Source of the DNA: Deltaproteobacteria bacterium CSP1-8
GTDB lineage: Bacteria; Desulfobacterota; Deferrimicrobia; Deferrimicrobiales; Deferrimicrobiaceae
Assembly: GCA_001443455.1 (NCBI GenBank)
Contig: LDXO01000009.1
Location: 1 to 64,000 of the forward strand
DNA length: 64,000 nucleotides
Reading direction: 5' to 3'
This document shows positions 55,656 through 63,536 of this stretch, one piece after another. Position numbers and translations under genes: made by a program. Position 1 is the first letter of the stretch. Every line of letters starts with the position of its first letter. The notes under the pieces were generated by a model. That model saw only the letters and a list, made by a program, of their open reading frames with translations. It was not told where the DNA came from and ran no database searches.

Positions 55656-56843
55656 TCAGCGGAGGAATGCCCCCCCGACCCAGAAAATCCCGGCCAGCGC
55701 GGTGAGTGCCGCCTGTACGGGAAGGGCCTGACGCATCTCCTTCTCCACGCCTGACGGGGAAGTGAAAGGCGTCGCTCCGGTGAAGTTCATGGCGACAAAC
55801 GAAGAAATCACCGGGAGTGCCAACAACAGAGCCAGGGCATGAAACGCACCCAGGGCATCCCGGTACAGCGCAGCCGAGCACACCGCCAGGATACCTCCCG
55901 CCAGGGCCCCCTTGGCCGAAAAGGCCCTCCCCGGAAGCCAGGGCAGAAGCACCGGTGTCAGCACCGCCCCTCCCAGGATCCCGCCCGCCAGCACCTCCGC
56001 CGCCGCGAGCCCCCGATGCCAGGCGGCCCCGATGGAGAAAAAACCCGGTCCGATTCCCGCCAAAAGGAACAACACGAGGGACAACCAGCCCGCCGGCTTG
56101 AATAATCCCACGAGTTCCACAGGCGCCAGGGCGAGCCGCTCCCTCAGGGGGAACAAAACCTGGCGCATCCGCGGGGTCGCCCTCATCCCGGCGGCAAGGA
56201 AGGCCTTGATATCCCGTGCGTGCACAGGCCCGTACACCACCTGGAATCCGCACCCCTTTGTTACCTGGTGTGCAGAGACCCCGGGGCCCCCCAGCTGGGG
56301 CAGAATGAGCCTGCGATGGCTCACCACCTCTTCCAGCATGGCCGCCTTCACCCTTCTCACGACTTCTTCGGTTCCAAAGGTCCCTTTCCCCGCGGCGCAC
56401 CAGACGTTGACGCCGCGGGTGTCGAGGACCAGGATCCAGACGTTTAGCCCCGTAAGTTCCCGGCGAAGGGCGTCAAACGTCATCTTGTAATTGGCTGTGA
56501 CCAGGATCCCCGAGAGTTGATCGGGATCGCCGACGGCGTAAAGTCCCGGGGCGACCCGGTAGCGATTGCGTCCCATCCCCCACCGCATCGACCAACGGCC
56601 CAGCACGTCGCGTGCCCCGATGGTTACCCGGGCCCGGGGAACCGGCCCGGCCGGCGTATCCACCATCCCGTCCACAAACCGGTCATGAAAGGGAGTTTCG
56701 ACCCTTGACGGTTTGGAATCCCCGCAGCAAAAAGACGCATTCCCGCCCGGTCGCTCGCCACGCTCCCGAACCGGACCGGATGAGCATGGGTCCTGATCAG
56801 GCATCGGCGGATTACCGACAACTTTCCGAAAAAGCGCTCTCAC
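55656..56843 (-). CDS. hgcA: mercury methylation corrinoid protein HgcA
   Basis: Membrane corrinoid methyltransferase that transfers a methyl carbanion to Hg(II). The diagnostic cap-helix motif NVWCAAGKGTF, found in HgcA, lies at about 146-156 with the cobalt-ligating Cys near 149. The N-terminal corrinoid domain also shows ILVTANYKMTFDALRREL and PQLGGPGVSAHQVTKGCGF. After it come about five hydrophobic helices (about 225-395) as expected. The GTG at 56843 gives 395 residues with a long Cys-containing N-terminus; an internal ATG at 56804 gives 382 and cannot be excluded. The organism should be able to make methylmercury; this is inference from the gene pair. Confidence 0.92.
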   Translation of the reverse strand: MRALFRKVVGNPPMPDQDPCSSGPVRERGERPGGNASFCCGDSKPSRVETPFHDRFVDGMVDTPAGPVPRARVTIGARDVLGRWSMRWGMGRNRYRVAPGLYAVGDPDQLSGILVTANYKMTFDALRRELTGLNVWILVLDTRGVNVWCAAGKGTFGTEEVVRRVKAAMLEEVVSHRRLILPQLGGPGVSAHQVTKGCGFQVVYGPVHARDIKAFLAAGMRATPRMRQVLFPLRERLALAPVELVGLFKPAGWLSLVLFLLAGIGPGFFSIGAAWHRGLAAAEVLAGGILGGAVLTPVLLPWLPGRAFSAKGALAGGILAVCSAALYRDALGAFHALALLLALPVISSFVAMNFTGATPFTSPSGVEKEMRQALPVQAALTALAGIFWVGGAFLR

Positions 56844-57115
56844 CTGCGGCCATTCCCCCTTTGGTTGCCCCGGCGGACCTTCCCCCTATGATCGGTCCGC
56901 CCGGATCGCAGCGCAAGACCACTTTGAGATGGTCCCCGTTATCATGCGTTCCCAGAAAGGGTATTCGATCGAACCGAGAGTTCATCCGGGCACAAGAGCG
57001 TTACCAAGTGAACAATCGAGGACGCTCGACAATAGACCCGTCACCGAATACGTGCAGTCCGACGACTTGAAGAAGATAAGGAGGGGGGCTGCCGGGATCG
57101 GGATCGTTCGGAAAT
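56844..57115. other. intergenic region upstream of hgcA
   Basis: No gene, strong promoter or operator was recognised. No arsR-type regulator site is evident either. Confidence 0.4.
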
Positions 57116-57898
57116 TCAGAAATATTTCCAGGCGGTGATCGCCAATCCGTTTGGTATGGGGGATATGCCAAAATGCACTCTGTCTTTCCGTTGGTCTTCT
57201 GTCTTCTCGATGACGGCGCAGCTCAAATAGGCGAGATACCAACCCAAGGCCGCCTGGGAAAAATAATGAACGTCGTCGTTGATCCGGGACAACCCCGGCA
57301 AGCTGGACAGCCCATAAAAAATCCCCTTTCCATACGGGCTCGCACTCATCTTCGCGGCGATGATGAACGGAACCCCGCCAAGGAACGCGTGGGCACTGAC
57401 CCCGTGCGAACTATGGAACGGTCTCCAATCGGAATCCCCACCCGTCGGGCGGGATCCCCCGGTTGCTACTTGCAGGAACAAGACCGCCGGGGCGCCTGCA
57501 ACCGTCGCCCTGATCGATTTTTGTCCCCATTCCTCCATCGTCGGATTTCGAAGGAACAGGCCCGTCCCATAGGTGACGAGGTACACAGGCACGATAACAA
57601 GAGGAGTCCCGGGAACCTTGAAGACCTTTGCGGCGTCGTCCGTTTCCCTGCTCCGAAGATCCGTCTGATAATGATCCCGTATCCCCCGATCGATCCCGGT
57701 ATTGGCGAGGATTCCGGCACCAGCGAGTCCGAAACCCAATCGGATCAGGTTTTCCCTGTCGAGATAAAAATTCTCAAAATCCGTTTTCACATCCTTCCCC
57801 GTACGGGTAACCAGCGAATCTTCCATGGCAAAACACGGATTCTTCACGGCGAGGACAAAAAGGGGAATCAGAATGAACAGGGACGGAACGCGTTTCAT
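57116..57898 (-). CDS. PAP2-family phosphatase
   Basis: A 260-residue exported or membrane-attached phosphatase of the PAP2 superfamily. After a signal (LFILIPLFVLAVKNPCFA) it has helices and the motif stretches GGSRPTGG, FHSSHGVSAHAFLG (Ser-x-His motif) and LSRINDDVHYFSQAALGW (R....H). These carry the catalytic histidines. Substrate is likely a lipid phosphate or pyrophosphate. The ATG at 57898 has a weak ribosome site, and earlier in-frame codons up to 57967 remain possible. Confidence 0.78.
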   Translation of the reverse strand: MKRVPSLFILIPLFVLAVKNPCFAMEDSLVTRTGKDVKTDFENFYLDRENLIRLGFGLAGAGILANTGIDRGIRDHYQTDLRSRETDDAAKVFKVPGTPLVIVPVYLVTYGTGLFLRNPTMEEWGQKSIRATVAGAPAVLFLQVATGGSRPTGGDSDWRPFHSSHGVSAHAFLGGVPFIIAAKMSASPYGKGIFYGLSSLPGLSRINDDVHYFSQAALGWYLAYLSCAVIEKTEDQRKDRVHFGISPIPNGLAITAWKYF

Positions 57899-58058
57899 GG
57901 CAGCACTGTAATGCCATTGCCTCGAATTCACAACCGGTTCCTCCAAGGCAGTTGCGGGAGGGCCCATCCCGGCACCCTTGACGAAAGCTCCTGTCCGCCT
58001 CTAAATAGGGAAAACAGGAGCGAAACGGCGTCGAGCCGGATCCCAAGAGGAGATCGTC

Positions 58059-58257
58059 ATGCTGATGAAAGAGAAAGTGGCTCTCGAAATTCCCATGGGA
58101 GGACTTCCAGGCGAAACTCCTGGGAGAGATGAAGGCCGCCTTCTTCTGCTGCAAGGCTGTCGTCCCCTCGATGGTGGAGAGAAAGAACGGGTGCATCATC
58201 GGCATCAGCAGCGGGCTCTCCCGGGTTCCGGGTCGACACCCCGGACCCTTGACATAA
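58059..58257 (+). pseudogene. frameshifted short-chain dehydrogenase fragment
   Basis: The frame from 58075 encodes WLSKFPWEDFQAKLLGEMKA then AFFCCKAVVPSMVERKNG and CIIGISSGLSRVPG, which is the central part of an SDR including the SS before the catalytic Tyr. It runs into a stop at 58255-58257 and has no start. The preceding bases read EEIVMLMKEK in a different frame; an extra A near 58074-58076 explains the shift. Both ends of the enzyme are missing. Confidence 0.7.
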
Positions 58258-58277
58258 CCCGGGGGGAGAGGCATAAG
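58249..58277 (+). promoter_or_regulatory. promoter of the FecR-OmpA-HD-GYP genes
   Basis: TTGACA (58249-58254), 17-base spacer, CATAAG (58272-58277). The start point would fall just before the first ATG of the FecR gene, suggesting a leaderless transcript or use of a later GTG start. It lies in the SDR remnant. Confidence 0.45.
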
Positions 58278-58286
58278 AAAAAGAGC

Positions 58287-58784
58287 ATGGGAACGCTTAC
58301 TTTTCGAAGAAGTGAGGCCGTGAGACGAACACTGCTCGTTGCGGTTTTTCTGGTGACGATACCCGTCCTTTTGACAGGCCTTTCCGCCGCTGCCCAGGAA
58401 ACCATCGGCGTGATACGGAGCTCCGAGGGCAATGCCACCGTCACCCGCGGGGAGAAGGTCATTCCGGCCGCTGCGGGGACCAAGCTTCAGGCCGGCGACA
58501 CCTTGCGAACCGGCCCCGACGGGTCGCTGGGCGTCATCCTCCGGGACAATTCCACCCTCTCCCTCGGTCCGGAAAGCAGCTTCGTCATCCAGAAGTTCCT
58601 CTTTTCCCCCGCCGAAGGAAAGCTCGGCCTGATGGCCCGACTCTCCAAGGGAACGATGGCCTACCTCTCGGGTCTCATCGGCAAGCTGGCCCCCGAGTCG
58701 GTGCGGTTCGAAACTCCGACGGCCTCGATCGGGGTCCGGGGGACCCACTTCGCGGTGAAGACCGGGGAATTCGCTTCGCAATGA
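58287..58784 (+). CDS. exported FecR-domain protein
   Basis: Periplasmic protein of up to 165 residues with a signal (LLVAVFLVTIPVLLTGLSAA) and a FecR-type domain: IGVIRSSEGNATVTRGEKVI, LQAGDTLRTGPDGSLGVIL and ASIGVRGTHFAV at the end. Alternative start is the GTG at 58320 (154 residues), which gives a neater signal sequence and room for a leader. FecR domains sense or relay periplasmic signals. It precedes an OmpA-like lipoprotein and a CHASE2 phosphodiesterase with minimal gaps, a common module. Confidence 0.82.
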   Translation: MGTLTFRRSEAVRRTLLVAVFLVTIPVLLTGLSAAAQETIGVIRSSEGNATVTRGEKVIPAAAGTKLQAGDTLRTGPDGSLGVILRDNSTLSLGPESSFVIQKFLFSPAEGKLGLMARLSKGTMAYLSGLIGKLAPESVRFETPTASIGVRGTHFAVKTGEFASQ

Positions 58785-58790
58785 AGTTGG

Positions 58791-59447
58791 ATGAGTAGCC
58801 TCAGCCCAGCGCCTTGCCCGCGGGGTATGCCGCGCAGACTCGCGGCCTGCATCGCCATCCTTCTTTTGACCGCCGCATGCGCAACAACCCCGAAAGCTCC
58901 TCCCCCATCGGGCCAGGACGTCTTCATCCTCCTCCCCGACGAACAGGGGAAAACCGGCTCGATCATCGTATCGGGCGCAGGGGGCAAACGTCTCCTCTCG
59001 GAACCCCGACAGGCCGTGACTGTCGCACCCGGTGCCGCCCCCGGCGAGCCCTTCGTCATGCCCAGGGAGGAGGTGCGCGCCCTGGTCGGCCCCGCCCTTG
59101 CCGCCCTCCCCAAGCCTCCGATGCAGTTCATCCTGTACTTCAAGCACGACGACATCGAGCTGACCAACGAATCGCTCACGAAGGTGCAGGAGGTGGTTCG
59201 AGCCATCAGGGAACGCGGGCCGGTGGACGTCAGCGTGGTGGGGCACACCGACACCGTGGGCACCCGGCGCTACAACTTCCGTCTCTCCCTCAAGCGCGCG
59301 CGGGTGGTGGCTGCCCTCCTCACCGAGGGAGGAGTGGCCCCCTCCATCCTCTCGATCACCTCCCACGGGGAAGACAACCCTCTCGTCCCCACCGGCAACG
59401 AGGTTCCCGAGCCACGGAACCGCCGCGTGGAGGTGACGGTGCGATAA
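58791..59447 (+). CDS. OmpA-family outer-membrane lipoprotein
   Basis: A 218-residue protein; an ATG at 58827 gives the more typical start of a lipoprotein signal with the lipobox LLTAAC. The C-terminal OmpA peptidoglycan-binding domain is clear in VVGHTDTVGTRRYNFRLSLK, RARVVAALL and NRRVEVTV. It lies 6 bases after the FecR gene and 1 base before the HD-GYP gene, so all three are one operon. Confidence 0.88.
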   Translation: MSSLSPAPCPRGMPRRLAACIAILLLTAACATTPKAPPPSGQDVFILLPDEQGKTGSIIVSGAGGKRLLSEPRQAVTVAPGAAPGEPFVMPREEVRALVGPALAALPKPPMQFILYFKHDDIELTNESLTKVQEVVRAIRERGPVDVSVVGHTDTVGTRRYNFRLSLKRARVVAALLTEGGVAPSILSITSHGEDNPLVPTGNEVPEPRNRRVEVTVR

Positions 59448-59448
59448 G

Positions 59449-61455
59449 GTGCGACGCCCGCCCCGGCCTCCCAACCTCCCCATCCTCCTCCCCGGCGCCC
59501 TGCTCACCCTCCTCGCGGGAGCCATGTGCCTTTGGCCTCCGTCCCTGTCCGTCTCCCTGGAGGGGAAGATCTACGACTCCTTCCTGCGCTCCGTCCCCCA
59601 TCGCCCGGTGGCCGGCTCCGTAACGGTCGTGGACCTCGACGAGGCAAGTCTTGAGAGCCTGGGTCAGTGGCCGTGGCCCCGCTACCGGGTGGCCCGTCTC
59701 CTGGAAAAGATCCGGGAGGGCGGCGCCGCCGCGGTGGGTCTCGACATGGTCTTCGCCGAGCCCGACCGGACGTCGCTGGGCCTGCTCTCCGGGGAGATCC
59801 GCCGCGACCTGGGGGCAAGCATCGGCCTGGCGGGACTCCCCCCGGAGGCGCTCAACACCGACCGGGCCCTGGCGGAGACCCTCGCCGGAGGCCCCTTCGT
59901 CCTCGGCTACCAGTTCGACTTCGACGGGTCGCGCGGGGAGTCGTGCGTCCTCCATCCGCTGCGGGCGGCGGTACGCTCGGGAGGCGGTACGGACGGGGCC
60001 GCAACCTTCTTCGACGCCCCGGGCGTCGTCTGCAACCTCCCGGTCCTGGCTCAGGCCGCGGGCCACTCCGGCTTTTTCAACGTTGCCCCCGACCCCGACG
60101 GGGTGCTGCGGCGTGTCCCCCTGGTGATCCGTCACGGAGGCATCCTCTACCCGAACCTCGCCCTGGCGGTCTACCTGCGGGCGCGCGGCGGGGATGTCGG
60201 CCTGGAGACGGGGCCGGAGGGAGTCGAGACGCTGCTCCTTGAAGGGAGGAGAATCCCCCTCGACCGACGCGGCAGCCTCCTGGTGAACTACCGCGGCGGC
60301 CGCCATACCTTCCCCCACGTATCCGCGGCGGCCCTCCTGGAGGGTACGGCGGATCCGGCCGCACTGAAAGGGAAGATGGTCATCCTGGGGACCACCGCCG
60401 CGGGACTCAAGGAGATCCGGACCACCCCGCTGGAAAGCACCCAGCCCGGGGTCGAGATTCAGGCTACCGTCATGGACAACCTGTTGGCGGGGGACCCGAT
60501 CGCGATGCCCAGGTGGGCACGGGGGCTCCAGATCCTCCTCGTCCTCGTTCCCGGCTTCCTGCTGACGGCGCTCCTGGCCAGATCCCGGGCGATCTGGGGC
60601 CTGACGGCGGTCCTCCCCTCCATTGCCGGCATCTGGCTCGGCTCCTACTGGCTCCTGGCCCACCGCCAGGTCTTCCTCCCACCCCTCCTGCCGGTCTCCA
60701 CGCTTTTGCTCGTCTTCCTCCTGCTCACCTCGCTGCGCTTCCTGCAGGCCGACCGGGAGGTCCGGGAGCGGACCCGGAAGCTGGCCCTCACGCAGGGCGC
60801 TATCATCCAGAGCCTGGCTGCCCTGGCAGAGACCCGCCACCACGAAACAGGCGGACACATCCAGCGGACCCGGCACTACATGCGGGTCCTTGCCAAGCGG
60901 CTGCAGGACCACCCCCGCTTTCGCCACTATCTGGAAGACGCCGCGATAGACCTCCTCTTCCGCCTCGCCCCGCTCCACGACATCGGCAAGGTGGGGGTGC
61001 CTGACCAGATCCTTCTCAAACCGGGCCAGTTGACCCCGGAGGAATTCGAGGAGATGAAACGGCACACCCTGTACGGCTCGGAGACGATCCGGCTGGCGAA
61101 AAGCCTCCTGGGGGAGGAATCCTTCCTCCGGATGGCCGACGAGATCGCCCTCAGCCACCACGAACGATGGGACGGCACGGGCTACCCGCGCGGCCTCAAG
61201 GAGGAGGAGATCCCCATCCCGGGGCGCCTCATGGCGGTGGCCGACGTCTACGACGCCATCATCCACGACCGCGGATACCAGGTCGCGTTCTCCCACGAGG
61301 AGGCAGTTCGTATCATGCTCAAGGAGCGGGGTACGCACTTCGACCCCGACGCGCTGGACGCCTTTCTGGAAGTCCAGGAAGAGTTCCGGCGGATCGCCGT
61401 CCGCTTCCGCGGTTCCGGCACCGGGGTAGCTCCCGAGCCCCCTGCCGGTTCCTGA
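59449..61455 (+). CDS. CHASE2-sensor HD-GYP phosphodiesterase
   Basis: A 668-residue membrane protein. The periplasmic CHASE2 sensor (about 35-330) is followed by about three hydrophobic helices and a cytoplasmic HD-GYP domain that hydrolyses cyclic di-GMP. HD-GYP residues are intact: ETGGHIQRTRHYMRVLA, LAPLHDIGKVGVPDQILL, SHHERWDGTGYPRGL and ADVYDAI. Start is a GTG with weak ribosome site. With the FecR and OmpA proteins it probably senses envelope status and lowers cyclic di-GMP; the physiological signal is unknown. Confidence 0.9.
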   Translation: MRRPPRPPNLPILLPGALLTLLAGAMCLWPPSLSVSLEGKIYDSFLRSVPHRPVAGSVTVVDLDEASLESLGQWPWPRYRVARLLEKIREGGAAAVGLDMVFAEPDRTSLGLLSGEIRRDLGASIGLAGLPPEALNTDRALAETLAGGPFVLGYQFDFDGSRGESCVLHPLRAAVRSGGGTDGAATFFDAPGVVCNLPVLAQAAGHSGFFNVAPDPDGVLRRVPLVIRHGGILYPNLALAVYLRARGGDVGLETGPEGVETLLLEGRRIPLDRRGSLLVNYRGGRHTFPHVSAAALLEGTADPAALKGKMVILGTTAAGLKEIRTTPLESTQPGVEIQATVMDNLLAGDPIAMPRWARGLQILLVLVPGFLLTALLARSRAIWGLTAVLPSIAGIWLGSYWLLAHRQVFLPPLLPVSTLLLVFLLLTSLRFLQADREVRERTRKLALTQGAIIQSLAALAETRHHETGGHIQRTRHYMRVLAKRLQDHPRFRHYLEDAAIDLLFRLAPLHDIGKVGVPDQILLKPGQLTPEEFEEMKRHTLYGSETIRLAKSLLGEESFLRMADEIALSHHERWDGTGYPRGLKEEEIPIPGRLMAVADVYDAIIHDRGYQVAFSHEEAVRIMLKERGTHFDPDALDAFLEVQEEFRRIAVRFRGSGTGVAPEPPAGS

Positions 61456-61557
61456 GCGCGTTTTTTCCCGCCGCGAGTCCTGTCGTACCCCGCACCACGG
61501 CTCGGTGACCGGCATCCGGAAACCCCGAATATGCCATTTGCGGTATCTTCGCCTGGA

Positions 61558-62457
61558 TTACAGGAGAATGTCTTCGGTCCACCCCAACCGGATGAGCTCT
61601 ATCCTCTCCAACCGGCTGGTGCCCAGCCCGAATCGGGTGTCAGCCGCGTCGATGTGCCGGGGAGGCGGGTTGATGGGGTTCTCACCGCCAAAGAAGGCGT
61701 CCCGTTTGGCCTGTATGATCCGGGCCCCCGTCGCGTCGGCGGCTACCGGGTCCTCGCTCACGATCAGGCCGCAGTAAGGCCACGTGTGCGCCCGGCTGAA
61801 ATGGTGTGGGCCCATGCCGTGAAAAAGGGGCGTGATCATAACGAGGATGTTGAGCCGTGTTTTGCCTTTCACGTGGGGCAGGTGCCATATGGCGCCCAGG
61901 CCCCCGCAGGCATTGTCGTGGTATCTGCTGGGATGGGAGACGAACATGATGTAATTCTTGATGAGCGTTCCGAGGCCGGACCAGTGGTGGGTCCTCATGG
62001 GCCGCACGTTGACAAGGGCTGTGGACCTTTGGAATACAGGGTTTCGGAGCACTTCCCGGTCATCGGCGGAGACGTTCCCCCCCTTGACCCCCGCCTCGAT
62101 CAAGCGCTCCCGAATCAGGGTGTTAAGCGGCTCCGGCGTGGGAAGATAGGGCCAGACATTGGTCTTGATCCCCACGATATCATCGGGTTTCACCAGCCGC
62201 GTCCACGCCGATGACGGATCGGACGCATCCAGGAGAGCGGTGACCGCACGGTCCAGCATCCTGCCCAAGGTGATGGGGTGGATCTGTTCCTTGCCATCGA
62301 GAACGTGTTTATCCCGCACCAGCACGACACGGCTCTTTTTTGTGCGATCTGCGTGCGTGCTCTCCGCGAGGGGCAGCCCCACGAGGCTTCCCAGGGTTAC
62401 GCACGTTCCTGCCCGGAGAAAATCGCGCCGGGTAATGGCCGTTTTCCGGGTTCCCAT
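61558..62457 (-). CDS. Tat-exported DUF362-like protein
   Basis: A 299-residue protein with a twin-arginine signal (ITRRDFLRAGTCVTLGSLVG). The DUF362-like body has LVKPDDIVGIKTNVWPYLPT, ALVNVRPMRTHHWSGLGTLI and SEDPVAADATGARIIQAKR. Cysteine content is low, so the ferredoxin domain found in some members is absent. Tat export usually implies cofactor or folding before secretion. It follows an unknown exported protein by 29 bases on the same strand. The start at 62457 has GGAGGGAGG upstream. Confidence 0.75.
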   Translation of the reverse strand: MGTRKTAITRRDFLRAGTCVTLGSLVGLPLAESTHADRTKKSRVVLVRDKHVLDGKEQIHPITLGRMLDRAVTALLDASDPSSAWTRLVKPDDIVGIKTNVWPYLPTPEPLNTLIRERLIEAGVKGGNVSADDREVLRNPVFQRSTALVNVRPMRTHHWSGLGTLIKNYIMFVSHPSRYHDNACGGLGAIWHLPHVKGKTRLNILVMITPLFHGMGPHHFSRAHTWPYCGLIVSEDPVAADATGARIIQAKRDAFFGGENPINPPPRHIDAADTRFGLGTSRLERIELIRLGWTEDILL

Positions 62458-62486
62458 GGGACGCACCTCCCTCCGCTTCCGGAGAT

Positions 62487-63395
62487 TTAAGGAACCGCTT
62501 TCACTTCCCTCAAGAGACTTTCGGCGAGAAGCCGGCTGTCGGCTTCCAGGACGACCGCCAGGAGCCTGCCTTTCCGCAGGGAAGCGGACCATTTCCCGTT
62601 CTCCAGGAGGACCGCCCCCCCTGTCCCCCCTTCGGGCAGGTAGCTGGCGAGAAACTTTTCGTGGGCTCCCCTTGCCCTCTCCGGGCTCGGGTAGTGGACG
62701 AGGAGGAACCGTGCGCGCTTTCCGCCCCGGCTGTACGACGCGAGGAGAGCATCCGTTTCCTTCCCCAGGTTCAGGATGTTTTCATCCGAAAGGTAGTAGT
62801 GATAATTGAGCAGGAGGGGGTGATGAAGGTAACGGACGCTCCGGTCCTGTAACCCCTCCGGGGGAAGCTTGCGCAAGATCGGCGGCTTCGGGCCCTCGTC
62901 CCCGATGAGCGAATCCACGGCCCTGGCCAGATGATAGGCTGCCTCTTTTGCGTCAACCGTCTCCCGTTCCATGTAGATCGAGACGAAGAAACGGCCTTTC
63001 CAGAAGCTGAGCCACCCTTGCCGGTAAAGACCCTCCTGTCCTACGTCCACGGTTTTTCCGTCCCTGTCGTGAGTGAACACACCGAAGGCATCTTCCGAAG
63101 AACCCATGTCGAAGATATCCAGGACGATGGTGGGCAAACCGGTGGCGGTGTATCTCCGGGAAAGGCACTCCCGCATGTTATAGGCCCGGTAGACTTCTCC
63201 CGCACCGTCGATATAGTCGAATATGGTCTCCCCGTCATACGTGCTGTCCGGATCATGTGCGGTCCAGGCTCCCGTCTGGCGCAACAGGGAGGCGGCCAGG
63301 ATCTCGAGGGAATCCGCGAAGGATTTCCGTGTCATCAAAAGGGGAAAACTGCCTGCCGCCAGAAAAATCAGGAGGACGAATAAAACTTTTTTCAC
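62487..63395 (-). CDS. exported protein of unknown function (DUF6599-like)
   Basis: A 302-residue exported protein. GTG at 63395 with GGGGGAAC upstream gives the classical signal KKVLFVLLIFLAAGS and is preferred to earlier starts. The body has IFDYIDGAGEVYRAYNMREC and YTATGLPTIVLDIFDMGSSE, with SYSRGGKRARFLLVHYPSPE further on. The resemblance to a poorly characterised deltaproteobacterial family is from memory. Co-oriented with the Tat DUF362 protein, so a shared cell-envelope redox role is possible. Confidence 0.6.
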   Translation of the reverse strand: MKKVLFVLLIFLAAGSFPLLMTRKSFADSLEILAASLLRQTGAWTAHDPDSTYDGETIFDYIDGAGEVYRAYNMRECLSRRYTATGLPTIVLDIFDMGSSEDAFGVFTHDRDGKTVDVGQEGLYRQGWLSFWKGRFFVSIYMERETVDAKEAAYHLARAVDSLIGDEGPKPPILRKLPPEGLQDRSVRYLHHPLLLNYHYYLSDENILNLGKETDALLASYSRGGKRARFLLVHYPSPERARGAHEKFLASYLPEGGTGGAVLLENGKWSASLRKGRLLAVVLEADSRLLAESLLREVKAVP

Positions 63396-63536
63396 AAGTT
63401 CCCCCGCGGAATCGATCCCGAGCATGCACCCCTGATGCGGTTTCCGGCTACCCGGCCCGGACAATGGGCAGGGCTTTTATTCCCTTTCGTGCCGTCTCCC
63501 ATTTTCCCTTTCCGCGTCCGCGTCGGTCTATCCCTT

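Larger units (their letters stand above)
57968..58286. other. intergenic region with SDR remnant
   Basis: Contains a decayed short-chain dehydrogenase fragment (58059-58257) and the promoter of the FecR gene. No intact gene. Confidence 0.6.
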
